A DNA stretch of 5,770 bases from an uncultured Campylobacter sp. (GTDB lineage: Bacteria > Campylobacterota > Campylobacteria > Campylobacterales > Campylobacteraceae): contig NZ_CALIMQ010000053.1 of NCBI RefSeq assembly GCF_938045535.1, positions 1 to 5,770 of the forward strand, written 5' to 3'. The notes beneath the pieces were generated by a model. It was not told the origin of the DNA, made no database searches, and saw only the letters and a program-made list of their open reading frames with translations. The first letter of the stretch is position 1. Every line of letters begins with the position of its first letter. Of the stretch, positions 1-5,243 are shown in pieces. Position numbers and translations under genes: made by a program.

Positions 1-673
1 GCACGGCGGCGTTGGGCACGGCGATGCGGATGATCTCGCAGCCCTCCTCGGCGAGAAATTTCGCTAGCAGCTTCGTTGCATTTGGGATATTTTTGTGTAT
101 CTCGTTGCCCGAGTGTCCGCCGCTAAGCCCGGTGACGCCGATTTCGTAAATTTTACCGCTCTTCTTGATGGTCTGCGCGCCGATTCTCGCGCTCACGTTT
201 ATGCCGCCGGCGCATCCCAGCGTCACGCGGTCGTCTTCTTCGCTGTCTAAATTTAGCAAATTCGGCGATAAAATTTTACCTTTAAAGGCGTTTGCGCCCA
301 CGAGCCCGACCTCTTCGTCGTTGGTAAATAGACACTCTAAATTCGCAAACTTCCTCATTGCGCCCATCATCATCGCTACGCCGATACCGTCGTCAGCGCC
401 CAAGCTCGAGTTTTTAGCCTTTAGGATGCCGTTTTCTTCGATGAGCTGCAAATTCGGCGCCGCACCCACGCAAACCATGTCGTAGTGGCTTTGCAGGCAG
501 ATTTTAGGCTCGCCTTTTGCAGCGTGGATGTTACCCGCCTCATCGACGCTCACGTGAAAGCCCTGGCAGCGCGCAAAATCCGCTAAAAACTCCCTCATCT
601 GCTCCGTTTCGCAGCTGCAGTGCGGTATCTCGCACAGCTTTTTAAAATCATTCATAACCTCGTTTTTTTGCAT
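1..673 (-). CDS. pepD: Aminoacyl-histidine dipeptidase (PepD-type, M20 metallopeptidase), C-terminus missing
   Basis: This is the N-terminal 224 codons of a cytosolic zinc dipeptidase that cleaves Xaa-His and other dipeptides for amino-acid recycling. The protein was translated from the reverse strand. Family motifs appear in order: LQSHYDMV (residues 60-67, metal ligand His63), SLGADDGIG (90-98, bridging Asp), TNDEEVGLVGA (117-127, general base Glu120 and metal ligand Glu121), LNLDSEE (140-146, metal ligand Asp143), GCAGG (153-157) and a GLSGGHSGNEIH block at the start of the lid domain. These match the E. coli PepD pattern, where the ligands are near His80, Asp119, Glu150 and Asp173. The ATG at 673 is chosen because AGGAG lies five bases upstream; the next Met (residue 7) has no such site. 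The last His ligand and the end of the catalytic domain lie beyond the left edge. The gene seems to stand alone, 236 bp downstream of the merP-like gene. The family call is firm; substrate preference is inferred. Confidence 0.93.
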   Translation of the reverse strand, partial: MQKNEVMNDFKKLCEIPHCSCETEQMREFLADFARCQGFHVSVDEAGNIHAAKGEPKICLQSHYDMVCVGAAPNLQLIEENGILKAKNSSLGADDGIGVAMMMGAMRKFANLECLFTNDEEVGLVGANAFKGKILSPNLLNLDSEEDDRVTLGCAGGINVSARIGAQTIKKSGKIYEIGVTGLSGGHSGNEIHKNIPNATKLLAKFLAEEGCEIIRIAVPNAAV

Positions 674-691
674 GTTTGCTCCTTTGAATTT

Positions 692-697
692 ATTACA
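692..697 (-). promoter_or_regulatory. Possible -10 box for pepD
   Basis: The minus strand reads TGTAAT, followed by AAATTCAAAGGAG, close to the pepD start. This would put transcription start near 685 and give a 5' leader of roughly a dozen bases. No clear -35 is seen, which is normal for Campylobacter sigma-70 promoters. The rest of the 674-909 gap holds A/T-rich words and no convincing gene or terminator. Confidence 0.25.
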
Positions 698-909
698 TCC
701 GCGCGTTATTGCGACACGCCCGTTAAATTTAAGCGCGACCGCGCCGATATAGTGCTTCTGCAAAATACACGCACAGAATTCTATCAATCGCGCTAGCTTA
801 CGCTGCAGGCAAGCCGCGCAAAATGAAATTTTATGCAAAGTCGCATGAATTTTACCGAAATTTAGCAAGAATTTTATTTAAAATTTAGTCAGAATTTTGC
901 CGGGGATTT

Positions 910-1170
910 TTATTTTACGATTACGCCTTCATAGCCCGTTTTAGCGATTGCCTCAAGCATCGCGGTCTCGTTTGCGTCATCTTTTGCCGCGACGGTTGCT
1001 GTTTTGCTCTGCTGTGAAACCTTCGCGCTTATCACGCCTGGCGTTTGCAAAAGCGCCTTTCGCACGATCGTGGTGCAGAGCGGACAGTGGATTTTTTCCA
1101 CGTAAATTTTAACCTCTTTGTCGGCAAAAAGCGCCGTAAATCCAAGCATCAAAAACAAAATTTTACGCAT
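910..1170 (-). CDS. merP: MerP-like periplasmic heavy-metal-binding protein (HMA domain)
   Basis: This is an 86-residue protein with a Sec signal peptide (residues 1-16, Arg-Lys then a hydrophobic core, likely cleaved after LFA before DKE). The mature part is a single heavy-metal-associated domain of about 70 residues. The metal site is Cys29-Pro-Leu-Cys32 in a KIHCPLC context, where classical MerP has GMTCxxC. The downstream TPGV and TGYEG segments match the usual HMA positions (EGV and AGY). In mercury-resistance operons MerP captures Hg(II) in the periplasm and passes it to MerT; here the metal is not proven. The ATG at 1170 has a strong Shine-Dalgarno (AGGAGGG, four-base spacer). The ATGCGTAA start region overlaps the end of the upstream merT-like gene by 8 bp, so the two are probably translationally coupled. 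It could instead serve another soft metal such as copper. Confidence 0.85.
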   Translation of the reverse strand: MRKILFLMLGFTALFADKEVKIYVEKIHCPLCTTIVRKALLQTPGVISAKVSQQSKTATVAAKDDANETAMLEAIAKTGYEGVIVK

Positions 1171-1564
1171 AAAGCCCTCCTAAAATTTCAGGATATGTAA
1201 GCATAAAGGCAAGCAAGGCTCCTAAGAGCGCGTAGATTAAAATCCACTTTTTACGCCCGCTTTGCAGCGAGCATGCGCGCGGCTTTTTGAAAAAGAAAAA
1301 TGCAGAAAGCGCGAAGCAAAAAAGCGCTAACGCAGAAAACGGCGCGCGGTAGTCACCGAAAGCCTCTGCGCCTGAAAAAATGGAAAAGCTCGCGCCGAAA
1401 ATCAAAAATAAAAGCGCGGGCAGGCAGCAAAACGTCGCCGCAACCGCGCTAAAAATCGCGGCGAATATCAGCCACAGACTGCGCGTGCTGAAGCGATTTT
1501 TGTCAGGATATTCTCGCTTTTGAGCCAAGGTTTCTTGCGCGGAATTTTCTAGTTCGGTTTTCAA
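1163..1564 (-). CDS. merT: MerT-like inner-membrane mercuric/heavy-metal transport protein
   Basis: This is a 133-residue protein with three predicted membrane segments (about 30-56, 74-93 and 106-123). The first carries the vicinal pair Cys46-Cys47 in the context TFCCLPALL, as in MerT (ASCCLGPLV). The following FGDYRAPF segment matches the MerT LEPYRPIF turn before helix 2. In Hg systems MerT takes the ion from MerP and moves it to the cytoplasm. The cytoplasmic loop has one Cys (Cys98, KKPRACSLQ), whereas Tn501-type MerT has two. The N-terminus is about 20 residues longer than in Tn501 MerT and is polar. The start is TTG at 1564: an in-frame TAA lies two codons upstream, AAGG lies six bases upstream, and no ATG occurs before residue 121. 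The gene is immediately upstream of, and overlaps, the merP-like gene. No merR or merA is visible. The family call is good; the substrate is inferred. Confidence 0.8.
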   Translation of the reverse strand: MKTELENSAQETLAQKREYPDKNRFSTRSLWLIFAAIFSAVAATFCCLPALLFLIFGASFSIFSGAEAFGDYRAPFSALALFCFALSAFFFFKKPRACSLQSGRKKWILIYALLGALLAFMLTYPEILGGLYA

Positions 1565-1570
1565 ATTTTA

Positions 1571-1574
1571 CCTT
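1571..1574 (-). promoter_or_regulatory. Ribosome binding site supporting the TTG start of merT
   Basis: AAGG lies six bases before the TTG at 1564 on the minus strand. The in-frame TAA just upstream rules out a longer protein, and no closer ATG exists. This site therefore decides the start. Confidence 0.6.
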
Positions 1575-1577
1575 TTA

Positions 1578-1583
1578 ATTATA
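1578..1583 (-). promoter_or_regulatory. Consensus TATAAT close to the merT start
   Basis: A perfect TATAAT on the minus strand overlaps the end of the 11-bp tandem repeat. If it is the -10 box, transcription would begin near 1571, at the ribosome binding site, giving an almost leaderless mRNA. That makes it uncertain; the real promoter may lie further upstream. Confidence 0.35.
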
Positions 1584-1602
1584 ATCTTGTCATAATCTTG
1601 TC
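1581..1602. repeat. Perfect 11-bp tandem direct repeat upstream of merT
   Basis: ATAATCTTGTC occurs twice head to tail (1581-1591 and 1592-1602) with no mismatch. The 11-bp period is about one helical turn, so both copies would present the same face to a DNA-binding protein. It sits directly upstream of the merT ribosome binding site and overlaps the TATAAT, so an operator role is possible but unproven. Confidence 0.6.
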
Positions 1603-1687
1603 GCATCCTCGTCGGCTTTTGGCGTAGAATTTTATCCGCAAATTTTAAATTTAAATTTCACCCTTTTAAGCGTCGTATACTTACTAT

Positions 1688-1873
1688 TTAGCGCCAAATG
1701 CGGCTATAAATTGGTCGTGGCGCGCCGTGCGGTGTCGCATAAAATAAATTTGCCAGTCCGCGGTGAGCCATGAAATCAAAGGCATAAATGTTCGCGTGCT
1801 GGTTCTTGATCTGCGTGAAATAAAGCCGCCGAAGCGCCACCAAAGTTTTAGTGCTAAATCCCTGCACCGTCAT
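1688..1873 (-). CDS. Doubtful 61-residue hypothetical ORF
   Basis: This open frame reads MTVQGFSTKTLVALRR at its N-terminus and ends SRIWR. It is basic and rich in Arg, His and aromatic residues, with no signal peptide, membrane segment or motif that I recognise. Codon choice is not obviously abnormal for the window. Its ATG has no good Shine-Dalgarno (only GAG directly abutting the start), an in-frame stop lies four codons upstream, and the start sits inside one copy of a direct repeat. It could be chance, or the fragment of a decayed gene. It is listed because it is the longest frame in the gap. Confidence 0.18.
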   Translation of the reverse strand: MTVQGFSTKTLVALRRLYFTQIKNQHANIYAFDFMAHRGLANLFYATPHGAPRPIYSRIWR

Positions 1874-1896
1874 CTCGCAATGGAATTAAATTTAGC
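1862..1896. repeat. Direct repeat copy A in the pyk–merT gap
   Basis: The core at 1872-1896 (ATCTCGCAATGG, then AATTAAATTTAGC) matches copy B at 22 of 25 positions. Similarity extends to the left through CTGC(A)C(C)GT with one indel. This copy covers the start codon of the doubtful 61-codon ORF. Confidence 0.6.
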
Positions 1897-1926
1897 AAAT
1901 TCTATCACGACATAAACGCGACGTTG

Positions 1927-1960
1927 CTGCTCGTAATCTCGTAACGAAATTAAATTTAGC
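1927..1960. repeat. Direct repeat copy B in the pyk–merT gap
   Basis: The core at 1936-1960 (ATCTCGTAACGA, then AATTAAATTTAGC) differs from copy A at three positions and lies 64 bp away in the same orientation. The DNA between the copies does not recur, so this is a dispersed pair and not a clean tandem duplication. It lies 35 bp past the pyk stop codon. Confidence 0.6.
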
Positions 1961-1994
1961 CGCAGCCTCTGACTTTATGACCTTTGGCTACGCT

Positions 1995-3464
1995 TTAAAT
2001 TTTACTTTCAAAGCCCGTTTCTGCCGCGTCGCGGTAGAAATCGATCTGATCTTTTTTGATGATACGGATGTAGTCGGTGCTGCCGGGATGGCCGCTTTGA
2101 AAGCCCGCCGTCATCACGTAGGTGCCGCCTTCTTCGATGAGCCCGCGCTGCAGAGCCTCGCTTATGATATGTGCGAGCAGCGAGTTGATGCTCGTTTTTT
2201 CCCTGACCATCGCTGGATTTACGCCCCACACGAGACTTAGCGCGTGCGCGGTCTGCTCGTCGTGTGCGATTGCGATGATGTCGATTTTGGCGCGGTTGCG
2301 TGCGAGTTTGATCGCCGAGCGCCCCGAGCCCGTGATCGAAAGTATCGCGCCCGCGCCCAGCCTTGCGGCAAGCGCTGCGGTGCTCGAAGTGATCATATCG
2401 GTCTCGTCGTAGAAATCGTAATCGTTAAATTTATCGTAAGGATAGATCTTTTCGGTCTCGCGGATCGTCTCGCTCATCGCGGCAACTACGGCTGCGGGAT
2501 TTTTGCCGATGGCGCTTTCCTCGCTTAGCATTACGGCGTCGGTGCCGTCGAGCACGGCGTTTGCGACGTCGCTGATCTCGGCTCTGGTGGCGCGCTCGTG
2601 CTCGGTCATGCTAAGCATCATCTGCGTTGCGGTGATGACGGGCTTTGAGCGGGCGTTGGCTAACGCTATGATGCGCTTTTGGATGCGCGGGATCTCATAA
2701 AACGGCATTTCGATGCCCAGATCTCCGCGCGCGACCATTATGCCGTCGCTTGCTTCGATGATCTTTTCAATATTTTCGACCGCGTCGAATTTCTCGATCT
2801 TGGCGTAAATTTTAGCTTTCGAGCCCAGAGAGTTTAAAATTTCGCGCACGCGCAGGATGTCGTTTTGCGACTGCACGAAGGAGATGCCTACGAAATTTAC
2901 GCTGTGCGCCGCGCCCCAGCGCAGATCTGCGAGGTCTTTTTGAGTGATGACGTCGATATTTAGGCGGGTATTTGGGAAGTTCACCCCCTTATTTGAGCTT
3001 AAAAAGCCGTCGTTTTCGAGCACCGCTCGCACGCCTTGCTCGCTTACCGCGACTACCTTGGCGCGGATCGAACCGTCGTAGAGGTAGATAAACTCGCCCA
3101 CCTTCATTAACGGCAAAATTTCGGGGTGGTTGATACACAGCTCGTATTCGCCTTCCGCGGTCTTTTTGCCGATTATTTCGCGAGGAAGGAAGGTGATTTT
3201 ATCGCCCGTTTTTAGTTTAAAATTTTCCTCTAGCTTGCCGACGCGGATCTTTGGACCGCTGATGTCCTGAAATACGCCTACGCGCACGCCCAGGCTCTTT
3301 TCTACGGCGCGGATTTTGTTTAAATTTGCCTCGTGATACTCGTGCGTGCCGTGGCTGAAGTTCATCCTAAAGGCGTTGCAGCCCGCCTTTACCATCGCGC
3401 TCATCATCTCTTCGCTGTCGCTCGCAGGCCCGATGGTCGCTAAAATTTTGGTTTTTTTAAGCAT
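1995..3464 (-). CDS. pyk: Pyruvate kinase
   Basis: Complete 489-residue enzyme converting phosphoenolpyruvate and ADP to pyruvate and ATP in the cytosol. The length is normal for bacterial pyruvate kinases. Key features in order: KTKILATIGPAS (4-15); substrate-site Arg33, Asn35 and Ser37 in FRMNFSHG; DISGPKIR (67-74); a beta-barrel B domain of about 75-170; the signature around IYAKIEKFDAVEN with catalytic Lys222 and metal ligand Glu224; and VARGDLGIE with Asp248. These correspond to E. coli Lys220, Glu222 and Asp246. ITATQMMLSM and DGTDAVMLSEESA follow, then the C-terminal domain to 489. The ATG at 3464 is chosen because AGGAG lies five bases upstream and the protein begins where the family does; an upstream ATG at 3518 would add 18 unrelated residues. 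It is co-directional with mqo, with a 311-bp repeat-rich gap. C. jejuni lacks phosphofructokinase, so the enzyme probably serves organic-acid and amino-acid metabolism; that this holds here is inferred. Confidence 0.97.
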   Translation of the reverse strand: MLKKTKILATIGPASDSEEMMSAMVKAGCNAFRMNFSHGTHEYHEANLNKIRAVEKSLGVRVGVFQDISGPKIRVGKLEENFKLKTGDKITFLPREIIGKKTAEGEYELCINHPEILPLMKVGEFIYLYDGSIRAKVVAVSEQGVRAVLENDGFLSSNKGVNFPNTRLNIDVITQKDLADLRWGAAHSVNFVGISFVQSQNDILRVREILNSLGSKAKIYAKIEKFDAVENIEKIIEASDGIMVARGDLGIEMPFYEIPRIQKRIIALANARSKPVITATQMMLSMTEHERATRAEISDVANAVLDGTDAVMLSEESAIGKNPAAVVAAMSETIRETEKIYPYDKFNDYDFYDETDMITSSTAALAARLGAGAILSITGSGRSAIKLARNRAKIDIIAIAHDEQTAHALSLVWGVNPAMVREKTSINSLLAHIISEALQRGLIEEGGTYVMTAGFQSGHPGSTDYIRIIKKDQIDFYRDAAETGFESKI

Positions 3465-3486
3465 CTTTTCTCCTTTAAATTTAAAA

Positions 3487-3492
3487 TTTATC
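3487..3492 (-). promoter_or_regulatory. Possible -10 box for pyk
   Basis: The minus strand reads GCGATAAATTTT here, a GATAAA/TAAAT-like -10 that would start transcription near 3480, about 16 bases before the pyk ATG. The surrounding DNA is so A/T-rich that other choices exist. Confidence 0.25.
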
Positions 3493-3505
3493 GCCGCATT
3501 GGGCG

Positions 3506-3523
3506 AAATTTTGCGCAAAATTT
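3506..3523. promoter_or_regulatory. 18-bp perfect palindrome upstream of pyk
   Basis: AAATTTTGCGCAAAATTT reads the same on both strands. It lies 42-59 bp upstream of the pyk ATG, just before the candidate -10, in the place where a repressor or activator dimer could bind. The GCGC centre distinguishes it from the all-A/T palindromes of the neighbouring array. Operator function is inference only. Confidence 0.4.
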
Positions 3524-3536
3524 TGAAATTTCTAAA

Positions 3537-3775
3537 ATTTAAAATTCGTTAGATGAAGGAATTTTAAAATTTTATGGTGCGCGAGAATTTTAGAATTCTA
3601 CGGCACGGTGAAATTTTAAAATTTCATAGCTTGCGGTGCGGGTTAAATTCTAAAAATTCGCGTTTGAATGAAATTTTAAAACTCTCTATATATGTGAAGC
3701 GCGAGCAAAATTTTAAAGTCCTCGCCGAAGTAAAATTTTAAAATTCTTGCCCGAGCGAAATTTAAAAATTCCTCT
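3537..3775. repeat. Degenerate about 26-bp tandem array of A/T palindromes between mqo and pyk
   Basis: Almost the whole mqo–pyk gap consists of repeated units: a core resembling GAAATTTTAAAATTTC, followed by about 10 bp of variable GC-richer sequence (such as TGGTGCGCG). The TTTT/TTCT core starts fall near 3537, 3562, 3588, 3614, 3648, 3674, 3711, 3736 and 3760. The steps are 25, 26, 26, 34, 26, 37, 25 and about 25. The best unit (3609-3626) is an 18-bp perfect palindrome. Units have diverged by point changes and the two long steps look like insertions, so this resembles an old, decayed tandem repeat. No 300-bp gene fits here. It may contain the mqo transcript end and upstream elements of pyk, but no classical GC-stem terminator is seen. 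Confidence 0.65.
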
Positions 3776-5122
3776 TTATTGCATCATTTCCGCGTCAAAT
3801 TTTGCATCATCCAAGCTCACTCCCAAATATTCGCAGGTGCTTTTTGCGTCGCGAAGCGCGTTACCTAGGCAGCTCGTAGCACCTGGGCTTGGGGTCATAT
3901 TAAAGATAATCCCCGGATTTTCGCCTATTCTAGCTTCGCCTAAAAGCAGCTTTTTTTGCGAGTGTGAGATTACTTGTGGGCGCACGCCGCCAAAGCCCTT
4001 GGCGTAGTAAATATCCTCCTCGCGGATGCTAGGTATGATTTTGCGCGCATTTTTGACGAAAAGCTTTTTACCTAAAATCGGTATCTCAAAGCCTATATTG
4101 CGGATTAAGAAGTCCCTTACCTCGCTATCGCCAAAATTTTGCCAAATGACCTTGGCTACGTCCATGTCAAAATTTAATGATTGAAAAAATTCCGGCACCG
4201 AACGACAGCCCTTGTAGCGCTCGAGCTTCGGTAGCGTAAGTGCGGTAGGGCCAAATCTCGTGCAGCCGTCCGCCAAAAGATCGGGGTCGCCGTGAAGCGC
4301 GGCAAATGGAAGCTTTGGGTTTTGCACCATGTAAACCTTGCCGTTTAGAAGCTTTTGCTTGGTTAGATAGAAGCTGCCCGCGATGCAGATCGTGCTAAAA
4401 TCCTGCCCCAGCCCCATTTTGTGCGCCAGCCACAGCGAGTGAGCGCCTGCATCTACGACTACGAAATCGGCGCTTAGCGAGAGTCTATTTGCAGTGCGGA
4501 TATAGAGCTTATCGCCTACTTTAGTGATGTTTTGCACCTCGGAGTTTAGATATAGATCGCAGGTTTTGCCCTCCACGTTTTTAGCGTTTTGCACGAAGGA
4601 ATTCGCCATCGCGCCGTAATCGATCGTCGTGTAAACTCCCGATTGCACGCCCATTGCTACGATATCCTCCGCTCGCTCCTCACCGTGCCCGTCAAAAACT
4701 AGCTTGGGCTCGATTTTTTTGAGCTCTTCCTTGTCAAAAAGCTGCAGATACGGATAAAGCTCTTTAAATTTCTCAAAGCGGTCTTTAATTAGCTCTACCT
4801 CGCTTTCGCCCACGCCAAGAGCCATTTTCTGCCCCTGAAATAAAAATTTATTCTCATATCCGTGCTTTTGGCAATACTTCACGATCATATCCGCCTTGCG
4901 CTTGACTTCGGTCGCTTTTTGCAGGTCGTAGTTGGTCTCGATGTCGCCGCAATGAATCGTCTGGGAATTTGCACTGGCTTTAGAATTTAGCGTCGCAAGC
5001 CCTTCGTATTTTTCAAGTAGAGCGATATTTTTGATCCCGCTAAATTCTGCCAATACATATGCTAACGCGCTGCCCGTGATACCGCCGCCTATGATGATTA
5101 CTTCGTAATGTTTTTCTTGCAT
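3776..5122 (-). CDS. mqo: Malate:quinone oxidoreductase, FAD-dependent
   Basis: Complete 448-residue membrane-associated flavoprotein that oxidises malate to oxaloacetate and passes electrons to the quinone pool. It replaces NAD-dependent malate dehydrogenase in this step of the citric acid cycle. The N-terminal FAD Rossmann motif is IIIGGGITGS (Gly12, Gly14, Gly17) with ribose-binding Glu37 in ALLEKYEG. The next segment, NSKASANSQTIHCGDIETNY (46-65), is typical of the Helicobacter/Campylobacter enzymes. The C-terminal GFGGVRPQ (376-383) and TPSPGATS (410-417) close the FAD site as in the Mqo/LhgO superfamily. The ATG at 5122 has AAGGA six bases upstream. It lies upstream of pyk on the same strand, the order I recall for C. 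jejuni Cj0393c–Cj0392c, and is divergent from the TRAP binding-protein gene. A related 2-hydroxyacid oxidase (L-2-hydroxyglutarate type) is the main alternative; synteny favours Mqo. Confidence 0.88.
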   Translation of the reverse strand: MQEKHYEVIIIGGGITGSALAYVLAEFSGIKNIALLEKYEGLATLNSKASANSQTIHCGDIETNYDLQKATEVKRKADMIVKYCQKHGYENKFLFQGQKMALGVGESEVELIKDRFEKFKELYPYLQLFDKEELKKIEPKLVFDGHGEERAEDIVAMGVQSGVYTTIDYGAMANSFVQNAKNVEGKTCDLYLNSEVQNITKVGDKLYIRTANRLSLSADFVVVDAGAHSLWLAHKMGLGQDFSTICIAGSFYLTKQKLLNGKVYMVQNPKLPFAALHGDPDLLADGCTRFGPTALTLPKLERYKGCRSVPEFFQSLNFDMDVAKVIWQNFGDSEVRDFLIRNIGFEIPILGKKLFVKNARKIIPSIREEDIYYAKGFGGVRPQVISHSQKKLLLGEARIGENPGIIFNMTPSPGATSCLGNALRDAKSTCEYLGVSLDDAKFDAEMMQ

Positions 5123-5177
5123 GCCCTTTCCTTATCGAATTTGGCTGCAATTGTGCGAAAATTTCGCTTAAAAGCTA

Positions 5178-5183
5178 GTTATA
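5178..5183 (-). promoter_or_regulatory. Possible -10 box for mqo
   Basis: The minus strand reads TTTTATAACT, giving TATAAC as a candidate -10 with a start near 5171 and a leader of about 50 bases. The TATATA palindrome further upstream is an alternative. Confidence 0.3.
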
Positions 5184-5201
5184 AAAGCGTGAATTTAGAT
5201 G

Positions 5202-5215
5202 ATTTTATATAAAAT
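5202..5215 (+). promoter_or_regulatory. Likely -10 region of the TRAP binding-protein gene, inside a 14-bp palindrome
   Basis: ATTTTATATAAAAT is perfectly palindromic. Read on the plus strand, TATAAA (5208-5213) is a good -10, putting the start near 5220, 24 bases before the ATG. Because it is symmetrical it could also act toward mqo, so the two divergent genes may share this short control region (5123-5243). Confidence 0.5.
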
Positions 5216-5243
5216 TCGCACCATTTCATTTTGGGAGTAGTAT

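Larger units (their letters stand above)
1565..1994. other. 430-bp gap between merT and pyk without a confident gene
   Basis: This stretch holds the merT start signals, the 11-bp tandem repeat, a doubtful 61-codon minus-strand ORF and a pair of related 34-35-bp direct repeats nearest pyk. I see no tRNA, no strong GC hairpin followed by a T-run, and no recognisable gene remnant. It would have to contain the pyk transcript end, but no classical intrinsic terminator is evident. Confidence 0.6.

Noticed and set aside
165..485. 106-codon plus-strand open frame over pepD
   Set aside because: It is antisense to the well-supported PepD reading frame, with no signal peptide, motif or ribosome binding site of its own.
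790..819. Imperfect inverted repeat (GCGC/GCTT arms) between pepD and merP
   Set aside because: The stem is interrupted, the loop is large and no T-run follows on either strand, so a terminator is not supported.
841..900. Run of AATTTTA/AAATTTA words downstream of merP
   Set aside because: Such words occur throughout the window, inside genes as well, and here show no regular spacing; it looks like genome composition.
1977..2700. Several open frames of 65-96 codons on the plus strand across pyk
   Set aside because: They lie antisense to the strongly conserved pyruvate kinase gene and show no family motifs; they are shadows of its codon bias.
3465..3518. An upstream ATG at 3518 that would extend pyruvate kinase by 18 residues
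   Set aside because: The extension is unrelated to the family, and the ATG at 3464 has an ideal AGGAG and begins at the normal N-terminus.
3537..3775. Possible CRISPR array in the mqo–pyk gap
   Set aside because: The repeated part is a short, variable A/T palindrome with linkers of about 10 bp. CRISPR repeats are nearly identical and separated by unique spacers of about 30 bp. No cas gene is present.
3747..4007. 86-codon plus-strand open frame over the 3' end of mqo
   Set aside because: It overlaps the conserved FAD-binding C-terminus of mqo in antisense and resembles no known protein.
5143..5156. GG-N10-GC resembling a sigma-54 promoter upstream of the TRAP gene
   Set aside because: Only the GG and GC match well; the remaining consensus is poor and a better sigma-70-type -10 lies closer to the gene.
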